Source of the DNA: Isoetes taiwanensis
Lineage: Eukaryota; Streptophyta; Lycopodiopsida; Isoetales; Isoetaceae
NCBI GenBank assembly: GCA_021234155.1
Contig: JAJEKV010000071.1
Location: 1,251,138-1,315,137, forward strand
Length of the DNA stretch: 64,000 bases
Direction: 5' to 3'
The position numbers and the translations under genes are program-made. Shown here piece by piece: positions 47,303-58,949 of the stretch (position 1 is the first letter of the stretch; each line of letters starts with the position of its first letter). Below the pieces are notes generated by a model, which made no database searches, was not told the origin of the DNA, and worked only from the letters and a program-made list of their open reading frames with translations.

Positions 47303-48970
47303 TTAGTTAAGCAACTCAGTATAGTCACGACCAACAGGCATCCACCATGATACATAAATGTGACCATAATTGGTAGACTCTGGATCTAGGATGGCATCTT
47401 CTTCTGTAAAGCCCAACCACGTTGGAGTTTCATCGTCTCCAGGTCGGACTAAAACGAACATACCTTTCGTAACATGTGCATGAGGATCAAACTCATCCAT
47501 AGGCAACACTGGACGCCCATCTGCTGGCCCACAATACGTAGGCAAAGGTCTTACAAGCACAGCGGCTTCATCGACCTCTGGAGTAAATGCAGCTTGTAGA
47601 GGTTCTTGCCTTGTACGCAACCAAAAGTTGTCATTTTGAGGTCGTCCTGGAGATACATCTTCCAAACACAAAAGAATCTCGTTCCAGTAATCCATAGTTG
47701 CTTTGTACTGTCGTGCAAACACACTATCTTCTTGATTTTTGCAGAAGGAATTCCATAATGCTATGTACTTGCGATCTTTTGTCTCGCCGAGCCGAGGGAG
47801 ATCTTTCAATGTCTTCCTTGGAGGGATATTTTTAGGCACCCCTGTTGGTAACGTTGGCTCACCATTTTCATCCTCCTTCCACATTCTTATTCCTTTTTCT
47901 GGAATCCACTCTTTATGGGTTGGCCGCATCTTATATTGCATAATGGGCCATTTCCCATCCATTTTAAATCGGAATAGCAATGGGTCGGTATGGCCTGTTA
48001 GACGTTGGCCTTTATCAGGGATATATCCCTTGACAAAGCCTTTCCAATCTGGAACTTCATCCACAAAATATGGAACAGGAGACTTTGCATTGCACTTGCT
48101 AAACAAGTAAAGCAACTCAGGCAAAGTTAGAGCATCCGATGAACTCATTAACGTCGAAAAGTTCCCAAACAATGCATCAATATCATCATGAGTATGCCCA
48201 ACCATCATGAATCCAACCTGAATCTCATCGAATACCTTAAGCCATGTCAAATAAGAGAGGTAGGAGAACACATATCTATTTTTATTTTGACCCGATGCAT
48301 TATCCAACTGTAAGTAGAGATTTCGAGGGAAGAGGATTGAAGCCTTCTAAGTTGGCGTAGAAGATGAAGGCATCTTCTCTTGTGTCTGCGCTAGCTTATC
48401 TTTGCCGCAGATGGTCGAGTATCTTTTAGGGCTTGCATCAATTTGCAATCGTAGTTACGCTTCCCACCACGGATCACCGCGACTTGTCTTCTTTAGGCAA
48501 CTCAAGATAGTGTAGGATCCTAGAGAGTGATCCAACATGAAAGTTTGAGTCATCCTTCCAAAGATCAAGAGAAATGGCCATAAGCCCGTCCACCATGACC
48601 ATGTGTCAATGCTCTGTCAAAAAGCTGCTCTTCAAGCGATCTCCTCTCCAAACAGATTTTGCGAGATGGTGACTTCTTGGTGTGAGTGTTTTGACACGAT
48701 CCATCTTATCATGTATTATGCAGAGGTGACTTTTTCGCGAACGATGTGATAATGCACGCCAATGCCAATATTGACTCCCTACAGAACGTTGTTCCAACAT
48801 ATGTGCCCGCCGTTGAATTGAAAGGTTGCGCCTCTCCCTTGTATCTTTTGTTCTTTCCAATTTCGCTTGATGACTACACATATGTTACACTTGGAGAATC
48901 TTTGTATTTTTGCTATGTCGACGTCCGGAAACTCTTTCTTCCAAATATTGTAAAAAGAGGGCAAGGTTAC
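47303..48970 (-). pseudogene. DUF7869-type mobile gene, partly broken
   Basis: The frame 48307-47303 is open for 334 codons and starts at an acceptor (TCTACTTACAG) with LDNASGQNKNRYVFSYL, followed by FMMVGHTHDDIDALFGNF. This D-N...K-N-R-Y / G-H-T-H-D-D-x-D signature is that of the DUF7869 family, found in repeated, transposon-like genes of many eukaryotes. The end carries GMFVLVRPGDDETPTWLGF, a small reader-like module. Upstream minus frames contribute FYNIWKKEFPDVDIAKIQRF and SKCNICVVIK (48960-48890) and LCIIHDKMDRVKTLTPR (48730-48670), the N-terminal parts of the same family, but separated by stops and shifts. An intron probably lies just above 48308. The conserved acidic residues suggest a nuclease-like core; this function is inferred, not known. 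Confidence 0.65.
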
Positions 48971-50500
48971 ACTCTTTCTGTCAATTCTTCCACCACGGCA
49001 CCCACTTCCTTATGTATGCTCTTCTTATTAAGGATGGAAGGAAGTTTGCGAACATTCTCCCTTATATCATCCTTTCCTTTTTGCTTCTATGTGGAATGCT
49101 CTCCGCATTCTCACTAATGAAGGTATCAAGCACACTTTACGTAGCTAGTGTCACGGATCTAGGCTTCTTTAGAGCACAGATTACCATGCTCGCCCGTTTT
49201 CCACCTAACTTTCGAACCTCTTCCTCCAACTATAAAGCGTGGTCGAGCAACTCCTAGAGCCACGCAGCGCCATGCGGTGTGACACTCTCACTCCGAGAGA
49301 CCACTACTTTTAGCCTCCGACCGCCTGTATAAGTTACACTCAACACATCAAAAACAAAGCGTAATCCACGGCTTTGCTTGATTGAGAATAAAATTCTTTT
49401 CTTAAGGCACATACTTGCTCTCGGCTCGGTTTTTTTGATACATTCGTCCTTGCGGCATGTTGATTTTAGAGCACTCTTGATTGACTTGGAAGCGCACATC
49501 CTCTCACCTTGCTATCCCCTTTGGTTCCCTCGACCCTCTTCACATAGTTATATTTCCTTTTCCTCTTGAATTGCTTCTCAACATCGCTTCCAAGCACTCA
49601 ACCCGAGTCATCATGTTCGAGGAGCAGCAAGAGCTTGTAAATGTTGTGAAACTGTCCTACCATCATGAAGCAAAAAGCAGCATGGGTCTCCGAGGTTACT
49701 AGATCTGTTAGCTATAGGCCTCTCAAAGACAAGCATGACATGACCTGATATTTTGGTTTCCCGTTGGATCTATTATGTTACCCAATCGAAAGCCCGACCT
49801 TTGATACACCCAAGAACTCATCGTCTATAGCATCCGAGGATCACTAAAGACTATATTAAGCCTCCAGAATATTTAGATCCGTGAGGGAGTGAAGAATGTA
49901 GCATGGCAAACCTAGTAGATCTGTTTCCGAGTAGTAGGCTGTCTCATCTTCAGGCTTAAACAACACGAGACCAAGACGGGCAGCTAGATTCTCATGACCT
50001 CCAATCTCCTCTACTATCTCGTTCTTCTTCATTTGTTCTTTGTGTTGCTTGGTTCACCACGGTGGAGCAAGTGAAACCGATGTCCGTCCCAAAACTCCAA
50101 AAAATAGACTCTTGGCTAAAAGATATGATGGTGGACTACTAGATGAATCCTCTTGTGAAGAGGGCAAATTGAGGGATCTCGAAGGCGTATCTTCACTTGA
50201 GGGCCACTCAATTGGTTTTACATCCCTCTTAGGCCTTGAATGAATGTGCCTCTTGCCTCACCAATGTTATCGCCCCGCAGGGACTGGAAGCTCTGTCGAT
50301 GGGATCACGGACTCCGTGACCTCAATTGCTACATTTGAAGGATCTATTTCCTTCCCATGAAGAGTGGTTCTATTCAAAATATGTCCCCGGGCAACAATTG
50401 TCCTTTAAAGCCGAATAGGTTGTACAGGGAAAATTAAACTGTTTCAATCAAGCAAGGCGATACTTTTGAGAACATATGAAATAGAGGAAAAATAAGCAAA
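48971..50500. other. No gene seen
   Basis: Remains of the DUF7869 gene may extend to about 49100 on the minus strand. A plus frame at 50040-50243 is open but has no motif. Confidence 0.35.
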
Positions 50501-50564
50501 AAAAATAAGCTTAAAATGGCGCTATTTAGTACAAAAGTATAAATTTTGGTCCAAATTTGGAGCT

Positions 50565-50770
50565 AAATGGCGCCATGGCGCTATTTGGTGTAACGGTGAA
50601 CACTTGGATCAAATGGCGCCATGGCGCCATTTGGTCGAAATGGTGTTTGGATCAAATGGCGCCATGGCGCCATTTGATCCAAAATCACACCTATGAATGT
50701 GCCATAGGTGTGAATTTGGATCAAATGGCGCCATGGCGCCATTTGATCCAACACCATTTCGACCAAATGG
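50565..50770. repeat. GGCGCC palindromes inside a large inverted repeat
   Basis: Copies of a 22-bp palindrome with core ATGGCGCCATGGCGCCAT lie at 50565-50586 (imperfect), 50611-50632, 50654-50675 and 50723-50744 (perfect). The last two sit in a larger hairpin: 50627-50696 is nearly the inverse complement of 50700-50770, including CACACCTATG/CATAGGTGTG next to the centre and CGAAATGGTG/CACCATTTCG outside. Confidence 0.92.
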
Positions 50771-51394
50771 CTTAGCTCCATCACAAAATCTACACGAGGT
50801 GCCTATGTTATGCATTCTTGCTCCCATTGCTGTATATGTGTCAATAAGAGCAGGCATGCGGGTGAAAGCATGCTACGGTGTACCACTTTTGGAACCCTCA
50901 AAAGTACCTACACTGGGTACTTTTAAAATTGGTACTTTCTGTTTTTTCTTCCCATTAAAATCAATTTAAAAATTTTGAATTGAAGGTCAATAATATGTTA
51001 ATCTATAGTATTAGTGGGTAACAATACTATTAAAGATTAAAATGAATGAATCAACTCTCAAACTTATTACTTATTGAGACATTTATGCAAGTTCCCAGTA
51101 CCCAATGCTGGGTACTTTTCTGGGTAGTTTTGCACTCCCTAAAAAGAACTTTAGATGGTACACCCTAGCATGCTTTCACCCATGCATAACATGGGCACCC
51201 CATGCCAACTTTGCAATTGAAACCAAGGTTCTTAGTGTCCTAGCAGCATTAATGTCAGCATTTGAACACTCTATACACATGGCAGCAATAGAACAGAATT
51301 TATACCAGAAACAGTGGACTTACTTGATATTAGATAGATCCATAGTGGTATGTCCTGGAGCAGTAGATAGAACAGGAAAATCAAGCTGATCCCA

Positions 51395-51482
51395 GCAGAT
51401 ATATTGGCAGAAGAATGCGCCAAGAAGAGCGCCAAGAAGAAAGCGCCAAGATTTCTGGAATGCGCCAAGAAGAGCGCCAAGA
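51395..51482. repeat. GCGCCAAGAAGA short tandem repeat
   Basis: GCGCCAAGA recurs at least five times within 90 bp. It lies in a 900-bp stretch (51390-52260) that is unusually rich in GCGCC relative to its surroundings. Confidence 0.75.
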
Positions 51483-52346
51483 AGAATCACCTGGGATTTC
51501 TGTGAGCGCGAAGAAGAAAGCGCCTGACAGCACGCATGCGCCTTGCAAAGTTTCTGCCTAGGCGCCTGAAAAAAGAAGCGCCTTTTATGCGAAGCACCGT
51601 CGAGACGAAACAGCGGATTCGAAAGCGCCTGAAGCGCGGCAAACGTAAAACGCGTCAAGGCGTGGCATGGTCGCATTAAGTGGGAGCACGGCGGCAAAGA
51701 GGGAGCTTTAAAGGCAAAGTACAATTTTCAAAATGGACGATTCAAATTTGGGATTGTGTGGCGATCAAATTTCAATATCGCGGGCGGGAATTCGAACTTT
51801 TATGTTAATTGCGGCTAAGGGAATTTTGAATTTTATGTTCAAATTTGGGGCGGGCGGGCGTTTAGGCGGGGAAATATTCAATTTCAAAATTGAATTGTGG
51901 CGGCATGGGCGCTGGACCGCCACCGACACACGGGCGTGGGCGGCTGGATGGCATGGGCGCTGGACCGCCCCACGGGCATGGGCGCTGGGACGGCGATGGG
52001 CCCTAGTTGGCACTGCTTTTTTACGGAAGCTTCTCATTCGCTTTATTCGTTTTCGATTCCGGCCCCAAATCGACCTTAGCCGCCCGGCGCCCGGTAGCCT
52101 AAAGCCCCAGCGCCTAAGCGCCAGCGCCCTAAAGCAACCCTTTTTCATCCTTTTTTTCATTTGATTTACGGCGCCATTTCCCTGCAGATTCGGCGCCTCA
52201 ACACATCTAGATACACACGGTTTTGGGACCAAATTCAAAGCTAGCGAAATGGAAATGGACAACCGGAGCTCCTCAAAATGTGGAGACAGAGGCTAGCTTA
52301 CCTCGAGGTACAGGTATGTCGTCTACTTGCATTGTTTGTTTGGGCT

Positions 52347-52785
52347 AAATGGCGCCACCGCGCTATTTAGATGCATGGTAACCACTTTAGGGTCTTATAG
52401 TTGACAAATGGCGCCATGGCGCCATTTGGATGATTGAGTGCACTTTAGGAGTCAGCTACTTTAGGATGCCTGGTAGCTTACTCTACGGTCTTTGATGTCT
52501 ATTAGCTTACCATAGGGCCTGTTGTTGGCAAATGGCGCCATGGCGCCATTTGATGTGTATTAGCATACATTTGGGACTTGTTGTTGGCAAATGGCGCCAT
52601 GGCGCCATTTGATGTGTATTAGCTTACCATAGGGCCTTGTTGTTGGTAAATGGCCACAAAGCCATTTGATGTGTATTAGCTTACCATAGGGCCTTGTTGT
52701 TGGCAAATGGCGCCATGGCGCCATTTGATGTCTATTAGCATACATTTGGAACTTGTTGTTGGCAAATGGCGCCATGGCGCCATTT
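52347..52785. repeat. Intronic array of GGCGCC palindromes, 59-bp period
   Basis: Copies of the 22-bp palindrome (core ATGGCGCCATGGCGCCAT) start at 52347 (imperfect), 52406, 52530, 52589, 52648 (degenerate), 52705 and 52764. The last five are spaced about 59 bp apart, in units containing TTGTTGTTGGCA upstream and GATGT(G/C)TATTAGC downstream. Within each unit the palindrome is the best-conserved part. All lie in the first intron of the methylase-like gene. Confidence 0.92.
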
Positions 52786-52844
52786 TTATCTGCGTCCAGT
52801 CCTTTAACACTAATGGAGTCAGCGGCATATGTATTCTCCTACAA

Positions 52845-52899
52845 GTCGCAGGTGCCTCGACCCAGTCAGGGGCTTGGACTGGGTCGAGGCACCTGCGAC
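52845..52899. repeat. Perfect 23-bp inverted repeat
   Basis: The arms 52845-52867 and 52877-52899 (GTCGCAGGTGCCTCGACCC... and its exact complement) flank a 9-base loop. A diverged relative is at about 53040-53058 and 53112-53129 (GGTGCCTCCACCCAGTCC / GGACTGGGTGGAGGCCTC). Each is followed about 60 bases later by a GGCGCC palindrome. Confidence 0.9.
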
Positions 52900-52958
52900 C
52901 AAACGCAGGGAAATGCATTCGTACTGCTTCCATTTGCTTATGCACTGAACTCGGATGC

Positions 52959-53214
52959 AAATGGCGCCATGGCGCCATTTGCCTAGTCATCGATGCATGC
53001 GCTCCGCTGTTACGTTGTGCTCTCTCTCCTACGAATGGCGGGTGCCTCCACCCAGTCCGATCCACTCTCCTTCGAACCATCTTCCTCGAATATTGCGAAG
53101 GGGAGTGGTTTGGACTGGGTGGAGGCCTCTTCGACCAAACGCAGGGATAGGCATACGAACCGCCTCCGTGCTTATGCACTGGACTCACATACAAATGGCG
53201 CCACGGCGCCATTT
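52959..53214. repeat. Two further GGCGCC palindromes
   Basis: Copies at 52959-52980 (perfect) and 53193-53214 (one central change, CACGG), each after TGCACTG(A/G)ACTC and before TTTGCC. Confidence 0.9.
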
Positions 53215-55064
53215 GCCAACCACAACCGATTGTCTGCCTGCTTGTTCTAACCATTTACTGATGCCTCTTTGTTACTGATGCCTCTTTGTTGCAGCTATCT
53301 TACGTGCGGAAACACAATTTCAATCCGACCAGACTATGATGCTGATAGACAGGCACTGGTGCATGGAAGTAATGCGGGTGAGCCCCTCTACTGCTACAGG
53401 CTCGAAAGGAGACTGCAGAAGAGAGCTCTGCCTCCTTATAAGGGAGACAGACACAGAAACAGCCGGCATTTACCAGCCAGGTATCTTGGTCCAAATGAAG
53501 TTGGTTGCCAAGAGCGGTCGCGAGGATTGGATCCGGGTGGTCTGTGAGGATACTTTGAAGCAGAAAATAATTGTGTACTATGTGGACTGGAAGTTTTATG
53601 ATCCCACTGTAATGTCTGCTAGCATTGCAAATGTAGCTGGTTCGGCGAAGAAGCAAGGCTGGGCGCTGCCGTCGTACAACAGCTTTGAAGAAGCTGACAT
53701 CAAAGGTCCACAAGAAATCTTGAGGGGCTTTATGATTCTTCGCAATCGGATGAACGAGTCGAAAAACTCACCTTCATTCGTTGTCAAGGCAATAGCCCAG
53801 CAGAAACTACCCGCCATTGTGGACACGGCCTGGCTAAAATCAGTGAGCAAGAAGAAGACAAGACAACCTAGGGATACACCTGCAGCCGACAAAGACTCCT
53901 CATCTTCTACTGAGGATGTCCAGGAACCGGAGGAAGGAAAGGCGGCGGGCAAGAAGAAAGTTAAGAGAAAGGATCACAAAGATCCAGATATGGAAAAGAA
54001 GGAAAAGAAGCAAGCTAAAGAAAACGAAGAGAAGGAAAAGGAAGAGAAGGAAGATAAAGAAAAGAGGGAAAAGAAGGAAAAGAAAAAGGAAAGGAAAGAA
54101 AAGGATAGGGAAGGCAAGGGGCAGAAGGAAGGAAAGGCGAGACAGGAAAAGGAGGGAAAGGAAGTGGAGACAGAGGAAACGGATGGGAAAAAGAAGAAGA
54201 AGCACAGGCCGGAGACCATTCAGAAGGAGAGGACACCTAAAAAACAAAGGAGAGCGCCTCGGACTCCAAGTCCTGCTGGAAGTCCTAGAAGTGGTGGTGA
54301 ACCTCCGAGCCCAAGGCATAGCGAGGATCCTGTGGACACACCGGCCAAAAGGGTCCCCATTAAGAAGCTAGAGCCAAAGAAGCTCACATTAAGAATAGCT
54401 CAGCACTTGCTAGAGGTGCCTGCAAATCTTGGTGGAAAGGTCGAAGAGGAAAAAAGACGGCAGAGAATACACCGCAAAAATTTACGATCACCGCAGATCT
54501 GTTTCCTCTCGGTGTCACATTCATTAAAAAAAATAGACGTGTTCAAATTATATCAAGGACCAAAGCAAATCGACATCTAGACCAAGGAATATGGAGCACA
54601 TCAAAACTTTGGTGGAGTCCTTTCGAGAGAGACCCACATCCAGTCTTCACTCCCGCTGATGTGATTCCATTCAATCCCCTCACAAACAAACTGGTTCCTT
54701 GGAAAACCGAGGATGACCTCATGGGGATGCACTATTATATAGTGAATGGTAATCATTCAGTTATGGCTGCTCAACTTGTATGTAGAAGACTCGGCACACC
54801 AAAGTCCCAAGAGCAAATGTCAAAGATTTATCTTGAACGGAATTGCCGAAAGTGTTGTCCGCGCACGATCAGCGAACAGGAATGCCTGCATTTTCGGTTG
54901 TGAAGTCAATGATATCACTGCGAAGACTATTTTCAAAGAGCCATTCATTGATAACATAACCCACCTGCGGCAGCAATATGCTCTATGGGAAGCCCGATCC
55001 ATCGGGACGGGCAATCTCGCCGAACCATACAAGGTACATGTTTTAATTTTTCGCGAAGATTATG

Positions 55065-55145
55065 AAATGGCGCGCGTGCGCCATTTTGTTCACCAAAAAC
55101 GCGCCACGGGCCATTTTTCACCAAATGAAGCCCGCGGCGCCATTT
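55065..55145. repeat. Degenerate palindromes in a later intron
   Basis: AAATGGCGCGCGTGCGCCATTT-like at 55065-55086 and AAATGAAG...GGCGCCATTT at 55123-55145, with GCGCCACGGGCCATTTT between. They sit in the putative intron starting at 55034. Confidence 0.75.
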
Positions 55146-56964
55146 GCTCATTAAATGTTCAAGTCTAACTTCTTGTTGTTTCCAACGTTATCTGGCTTTG
55201 GCTGAAGTTACCATGCGTGGTAAGCATCCTAAAGATTTCAACCAGTGGGTCTTCATGCCAGAGGATATTTTTCAGTTATTCGTGTCCCTATGGAACTTGT
55301 GGAAATCTTGCAAGCTAAAAGACAACAAGGGACAAACTATTACCATGGCGGGCAAAAGAATCGACTACTTCCGGTCGGACCTACCGAGGTGCATGAGGGG
55401 TATGGACTACTAAGACCGCCGGGTTGTTCGTTCCGTGAAGTCTTTGGATGGGAAGACCTTCGTCAAGGTCACCCGGTGATTATACTGGTGGTAAGCAATT
55501 CTTCAAGGCAAGGGCAAAGACACTAAGATCCATATCTTTCTTGAAGAAGGAGATTTTTGCATACGTGAAGGATAATTTCCCGAGGAAGTTCAAGTCCTTC
55601 ATCGATCTCGAGATCGCCCGGTCTTGGGGGCCGAGGATACCGACCTGATTTCCATGGCCACCTTGCATAGTAAGTGGGTTGAAACCGAGTGGGCAAGGAA
55701 GGCATTTTGGTAACGTGCCACCGCCTTTGGCAAGATTCATACATAATGTTGCCTTGAAGAGAGAGGATATGAAGACTTCCGCAAGGCGGTTGAACTAACA
55801 GTACGACAAGGGACAAGTTGTTTGCACTCTGCGTACAAGTATCCTTGATTGCCCCGGACACTAGAGGCATATTTCCAATGTGGGACAAAACCACACTAAC
55901 AAATTTCTTTAATCAAATACCGTAAAGAACACCACGGTGATTCTTTTTGGATAGTGGTCTTTGCAAGGCCGGAGCACAACTTTTTGATTTCATCTGTATT
56001 GGATGATCTGGATTCCAGATCCAGAGTTTATATTGGCATGTATGAGGACGAATACAAGAATCCGCCTCCCCCTGGGAGTTCGGGGAGGCCCATTCACTAG
56101 TGTATGCCACAAAGATTCAGCCGAAGGTCCTCTGTCGGTTATTGACCTCAAGTTCCCCTTCAACCATCATCCTCAAGAACCGCCACCGGTTCGTGCCTAA
56201 CGAAGAAGACTAAGACGGGAGACCGAGGCTATGGCGGGAAGCTTCTCGCAACTGGCCAGGATCCAGTATACGGTACCGGGCAAAGGCTTGCCGGGGGACA
56301 TAATTATGAGAAACCACCGGGGGCTGCTACATGCTCGTACCTCGTGCAGAAAATGGTACCGCCAGGAACAGGGGTGTTTGATTACTTCTCCTGTGGTTCT
56401 TTTGGCCGGGCTTCATTGCTGAATAAGAGATTTTGCATTGTATTCGAAAGTGACCCGCTTAAGCATGAGTGCCTAAAGGGGATTCTTGATAGGCTTGACC
56501 GCCTACTGAATCCTACCATCGCAGCTGTTCCTGTGACAGAGAGACCACCTGCTGTAGTTGAAGAAGCTGTAGATCCACCAAATCCAGAGATGCCCGAAGC
56601 TCCACCCGATGTGGACTATGATGTGATCAAGAATACACAATTCAACTGACCGCCTTGATGATCCCAATTTCACTGCCACAGCGTTCGAGAGCTTTCAGGG
56701 AGATCCTATGGTTGCTTCTTCTAGCCATGGCCCTGGCCATACGGAACCTGATCCTATTGTGGAGCCTGTTCCTGATGAGGAACCCTGAATTTTGTATGAA
56801 AATAATGTAAATTGTACATTAATACTCTTGTATACAGACTACCTCTTCCGAGTCCTTGCCTGTTTTGGCAAATTTTTTAATATGCAAATCTATGAATTCG
56901 GAATTTTTAACTATTTTTGTGATGTTATGTTTCTCCAGCTTCATTATATGCAATGCTAGAATTT

Positions 56965-57022
56965 TTAATGGCGCCAATAAATGGCACTTTAGATGCATAT
57001 TTTTTTTAAATGGCGCCATAAT
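56965..57022. repeat. Decayed GGCGCC palindromes after the gene
   Basis: AATGGCGCCAATAAATGGCAC and AAATGGCGCCATAATTG look like half copies of the same motif, about 180 bp beyond the last coding remnant. Confidence 0.6.
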
Positions 57023-57039
57023 TGCTCAAAAAATTGGCA

Positions 57040-58919
57040 TAAATTTGACTAAAAAGGATTTTCGTTCCTAATTGGAATCACGAAATTTCTCATTTTAATG
57101 AAATTGTGCTTAACTTACAGACAGAATCCGGTATTAAGCTGAGTTGGGTTAGGTCGATCTGCTTATGTGGAGATTTTCGATGTTCTAGCACAAATTATCT
57201 AGGGTACGTAAGAACGCCTGGTAAGTTTTCTACTTCGTTGGGTGACATCTAATCTATAGGGTTCAGAGTTTTGAGTTATGCTTGAAACTGGAATGCTTCA
57301 TTGAGATTCCGATGAGCATCCATATATTACATCTCCAGACTGAGGTTTTATTTTAGTCATGTCCATGTTAGATTTTTTTGAATATGCATTGCTCTGATCA
57401 ATCTATTTTGTTGGCAGCCTGGAGATATATTTGGATCCCCATTCGTCCATGGACTTTAAAGCTTTCATTCCTCATTTTTTATGCCAGGTAGATGTAGATG
57501 GAGCAAATAATACAATAAAAGGATTACCATTACTTTATTTCCTCCAAAGCGATTTCAAGTATTGCACTCCAGATTTACAACATGAACCATGTACACCATC
57601 TAGAGTAGTTTTGCACATGGTTTCTTATTGCCCCGCCTTGCCCACACATAAGACAATGACAAATTAATCATATAAAGAAAAGACACCACCCTGTTCACTA
57701 CATCCCCTTCAGAGGAACATAGAATTCAAACCATAATATTTAAATCTAGGACATGGTATTCAAATGTTACACATCTCCAATGTTCCCACCGATCCTTTAC
57801 TTTAGTGAATGTATTTGAATACAAAATTGTGTTATGCTTTCAAATATGTTAAGTTTTTGCTTGGTATATTGAGAAAAAAAAAATTGTTTTGTGGTTTCAC
57901 AATTTGTTGATAGGATCCATCTTTCTACTCTACACAAAAAAAATTTAGAGCTTGAATTATTTGCATTATCCATATCCAATAAAGTTTAGCACACACAACT
58001 TCTCATCCCTGGCATTGTTGTATAAGACTTGGCATACACAACTTCTCATGCTTGATATTATTATACACTTATGTTCAACAACCCTTTCTCGAACATAACA
58101 TATTGTTATAAAGCTTGACGTTGGGCATCTATGTTCAACAACCATTTCATCAAACATAACATGTTGTTACAACGCCCGGCAACATATCATCTCTCCACTT
58201 GAAGATGCTCAGAAAGAGACCCTTATGATGGTTGAAATTTGTCTACACCCATATCTATTGCATAGGTTATGTCATGCACCTCTTAGTTCTACTACTTCAA
58301 TAGACATATAGCCTTACATTTCTGTAAAGATAGTTGTCATAATCTTGTATTCAAGCCACTTGAATCAATGCATTTTACATGCTATTAGAGACACTTATAA
58401 ATGTGCTTATGCTTGATACACATCTTGGATGAAGTTGACCTTCCTTTATATATGACTACGCATACATTACGGGGATAACATCCAATAAAATGCCTACCAT
58501 TCTGCTACTCCATGAGAATAGATACACATTGCATCTTCCCTCTAAGGCACATTGCTTATTTTGCTTCGTTCCTTGAATTGTTGCTAAAGGCCACTTTATT
58601 GTGTTCATCTTCTTCCTTCATACATGACAACTATAACTATGCATGATATAATATAAATATACGTTTCGATGCTACAATGCATTATTGTTTCAAGCATACA
58701 AATTGTCATGCATTCTACGTTAAATGACTTCCACTTAATGACAACTTTGCAATAAAACATTTGCCTCCTAGAGAGCAGTTCAAAACTTGGACAATGTACC
58801 CAAGTTAACTTAGATTCCTATGCACAATTTCATTTACATTCATGCTATTTGATAATTCTTTTGCTCTTTCACAAAAATGACACTAACACAACATCCCAAC
58901 CTCATATATTGCTGACAAA
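57040..58919. other. No gene seen; probable Helitron body
   Basis: AT-rich sequence with loosely repeated phrases (ACACAACTTCTCAT at about 57988 and 58035; TATGTTCAACAACC at about 58070 and 58130) and no credible gene. It ends in a Helitron 3' terminus. Confidence 0.35.
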
Positions 58920-58949
58920 GCCCAGCAACGCTGGGCACCCATTACTAGT
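58920..58949 (+). mobile_element. Helitron 3' terminus
   Basis: GCCCAGC AAC GCTGGGC forms a perfect 7-bp hairpin (58920-58936). ACCCATTA and then CTAGT (58945-58949) follow. This is the Helitron 3' signature and closely matches the terminus at 38264-38297, so both come from one family. The 5' end was not located. Confidence 0.65.

Larger units (their letters stand above)
52230..56788 (+). pseudogene. ParB-like / DNA-methylase-like multi-exon gene, broken
   Basis: A likely first exon ends at 52312 (CGAGGTACAG|GTATGT) and joins at 53295 (TTTGTTGCAG|CTATC) to a long exon coding ETQFQSDQTMMLIDRHW, IYQPGILVQMKLVAKSG, IVDTAWLKSV, then about 190 residues of Lys/Glu repeats. After a frameshift at about 54440-54480 the sequence continues FTITADLFPLGVTFIKK, DPHPVFTPADVIPFNP and HYYIVNGNHSVMAAQLV (54484-54785). 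The last is like the G-x-H-(R/S) core of ParB/sulfiredoxin domains. After more shifts come NACIFGCEVNDITAKTIF (donor AAG|GTACAT at 55034) and DFNQWVFMPEDIFQLFVSLW (55230-55300). The end (56180-56649) reads GGHNYEKPPGAATC, then PGTGVFDYFSCGSFGRASLL and FCIVFESD, matching the H.xxKP and motif I (V-D-x-F-x-G-G-S...E-x-D) of N4/N6 DNA methylases. Stops and shifts show decay. No clear DPPY/SPPY survives. Confidence 0.5.

Noticed and set aside
51733..52262. GC-rich frames of 143 and 165 codons
   Set aside because: Opposed overlapping frames in a GC-rich stretch with internal repeats; probably the 5' region of the methylase-like gene.
50565..52785. Regular palindromes with spacers as a CRISPR array
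   Set aside because: Spacers in the 59-bp units are themselves repeated, the setting is plant nuclear DNA, and no Cas genes are present.
53900..54319. Long hydrophobic Phe/Leu-rich frame on the minus strand
   Set aside because: It is the mirror of the Lys/Glu-rich linker on the plus strand and follows from purine-rich composition.
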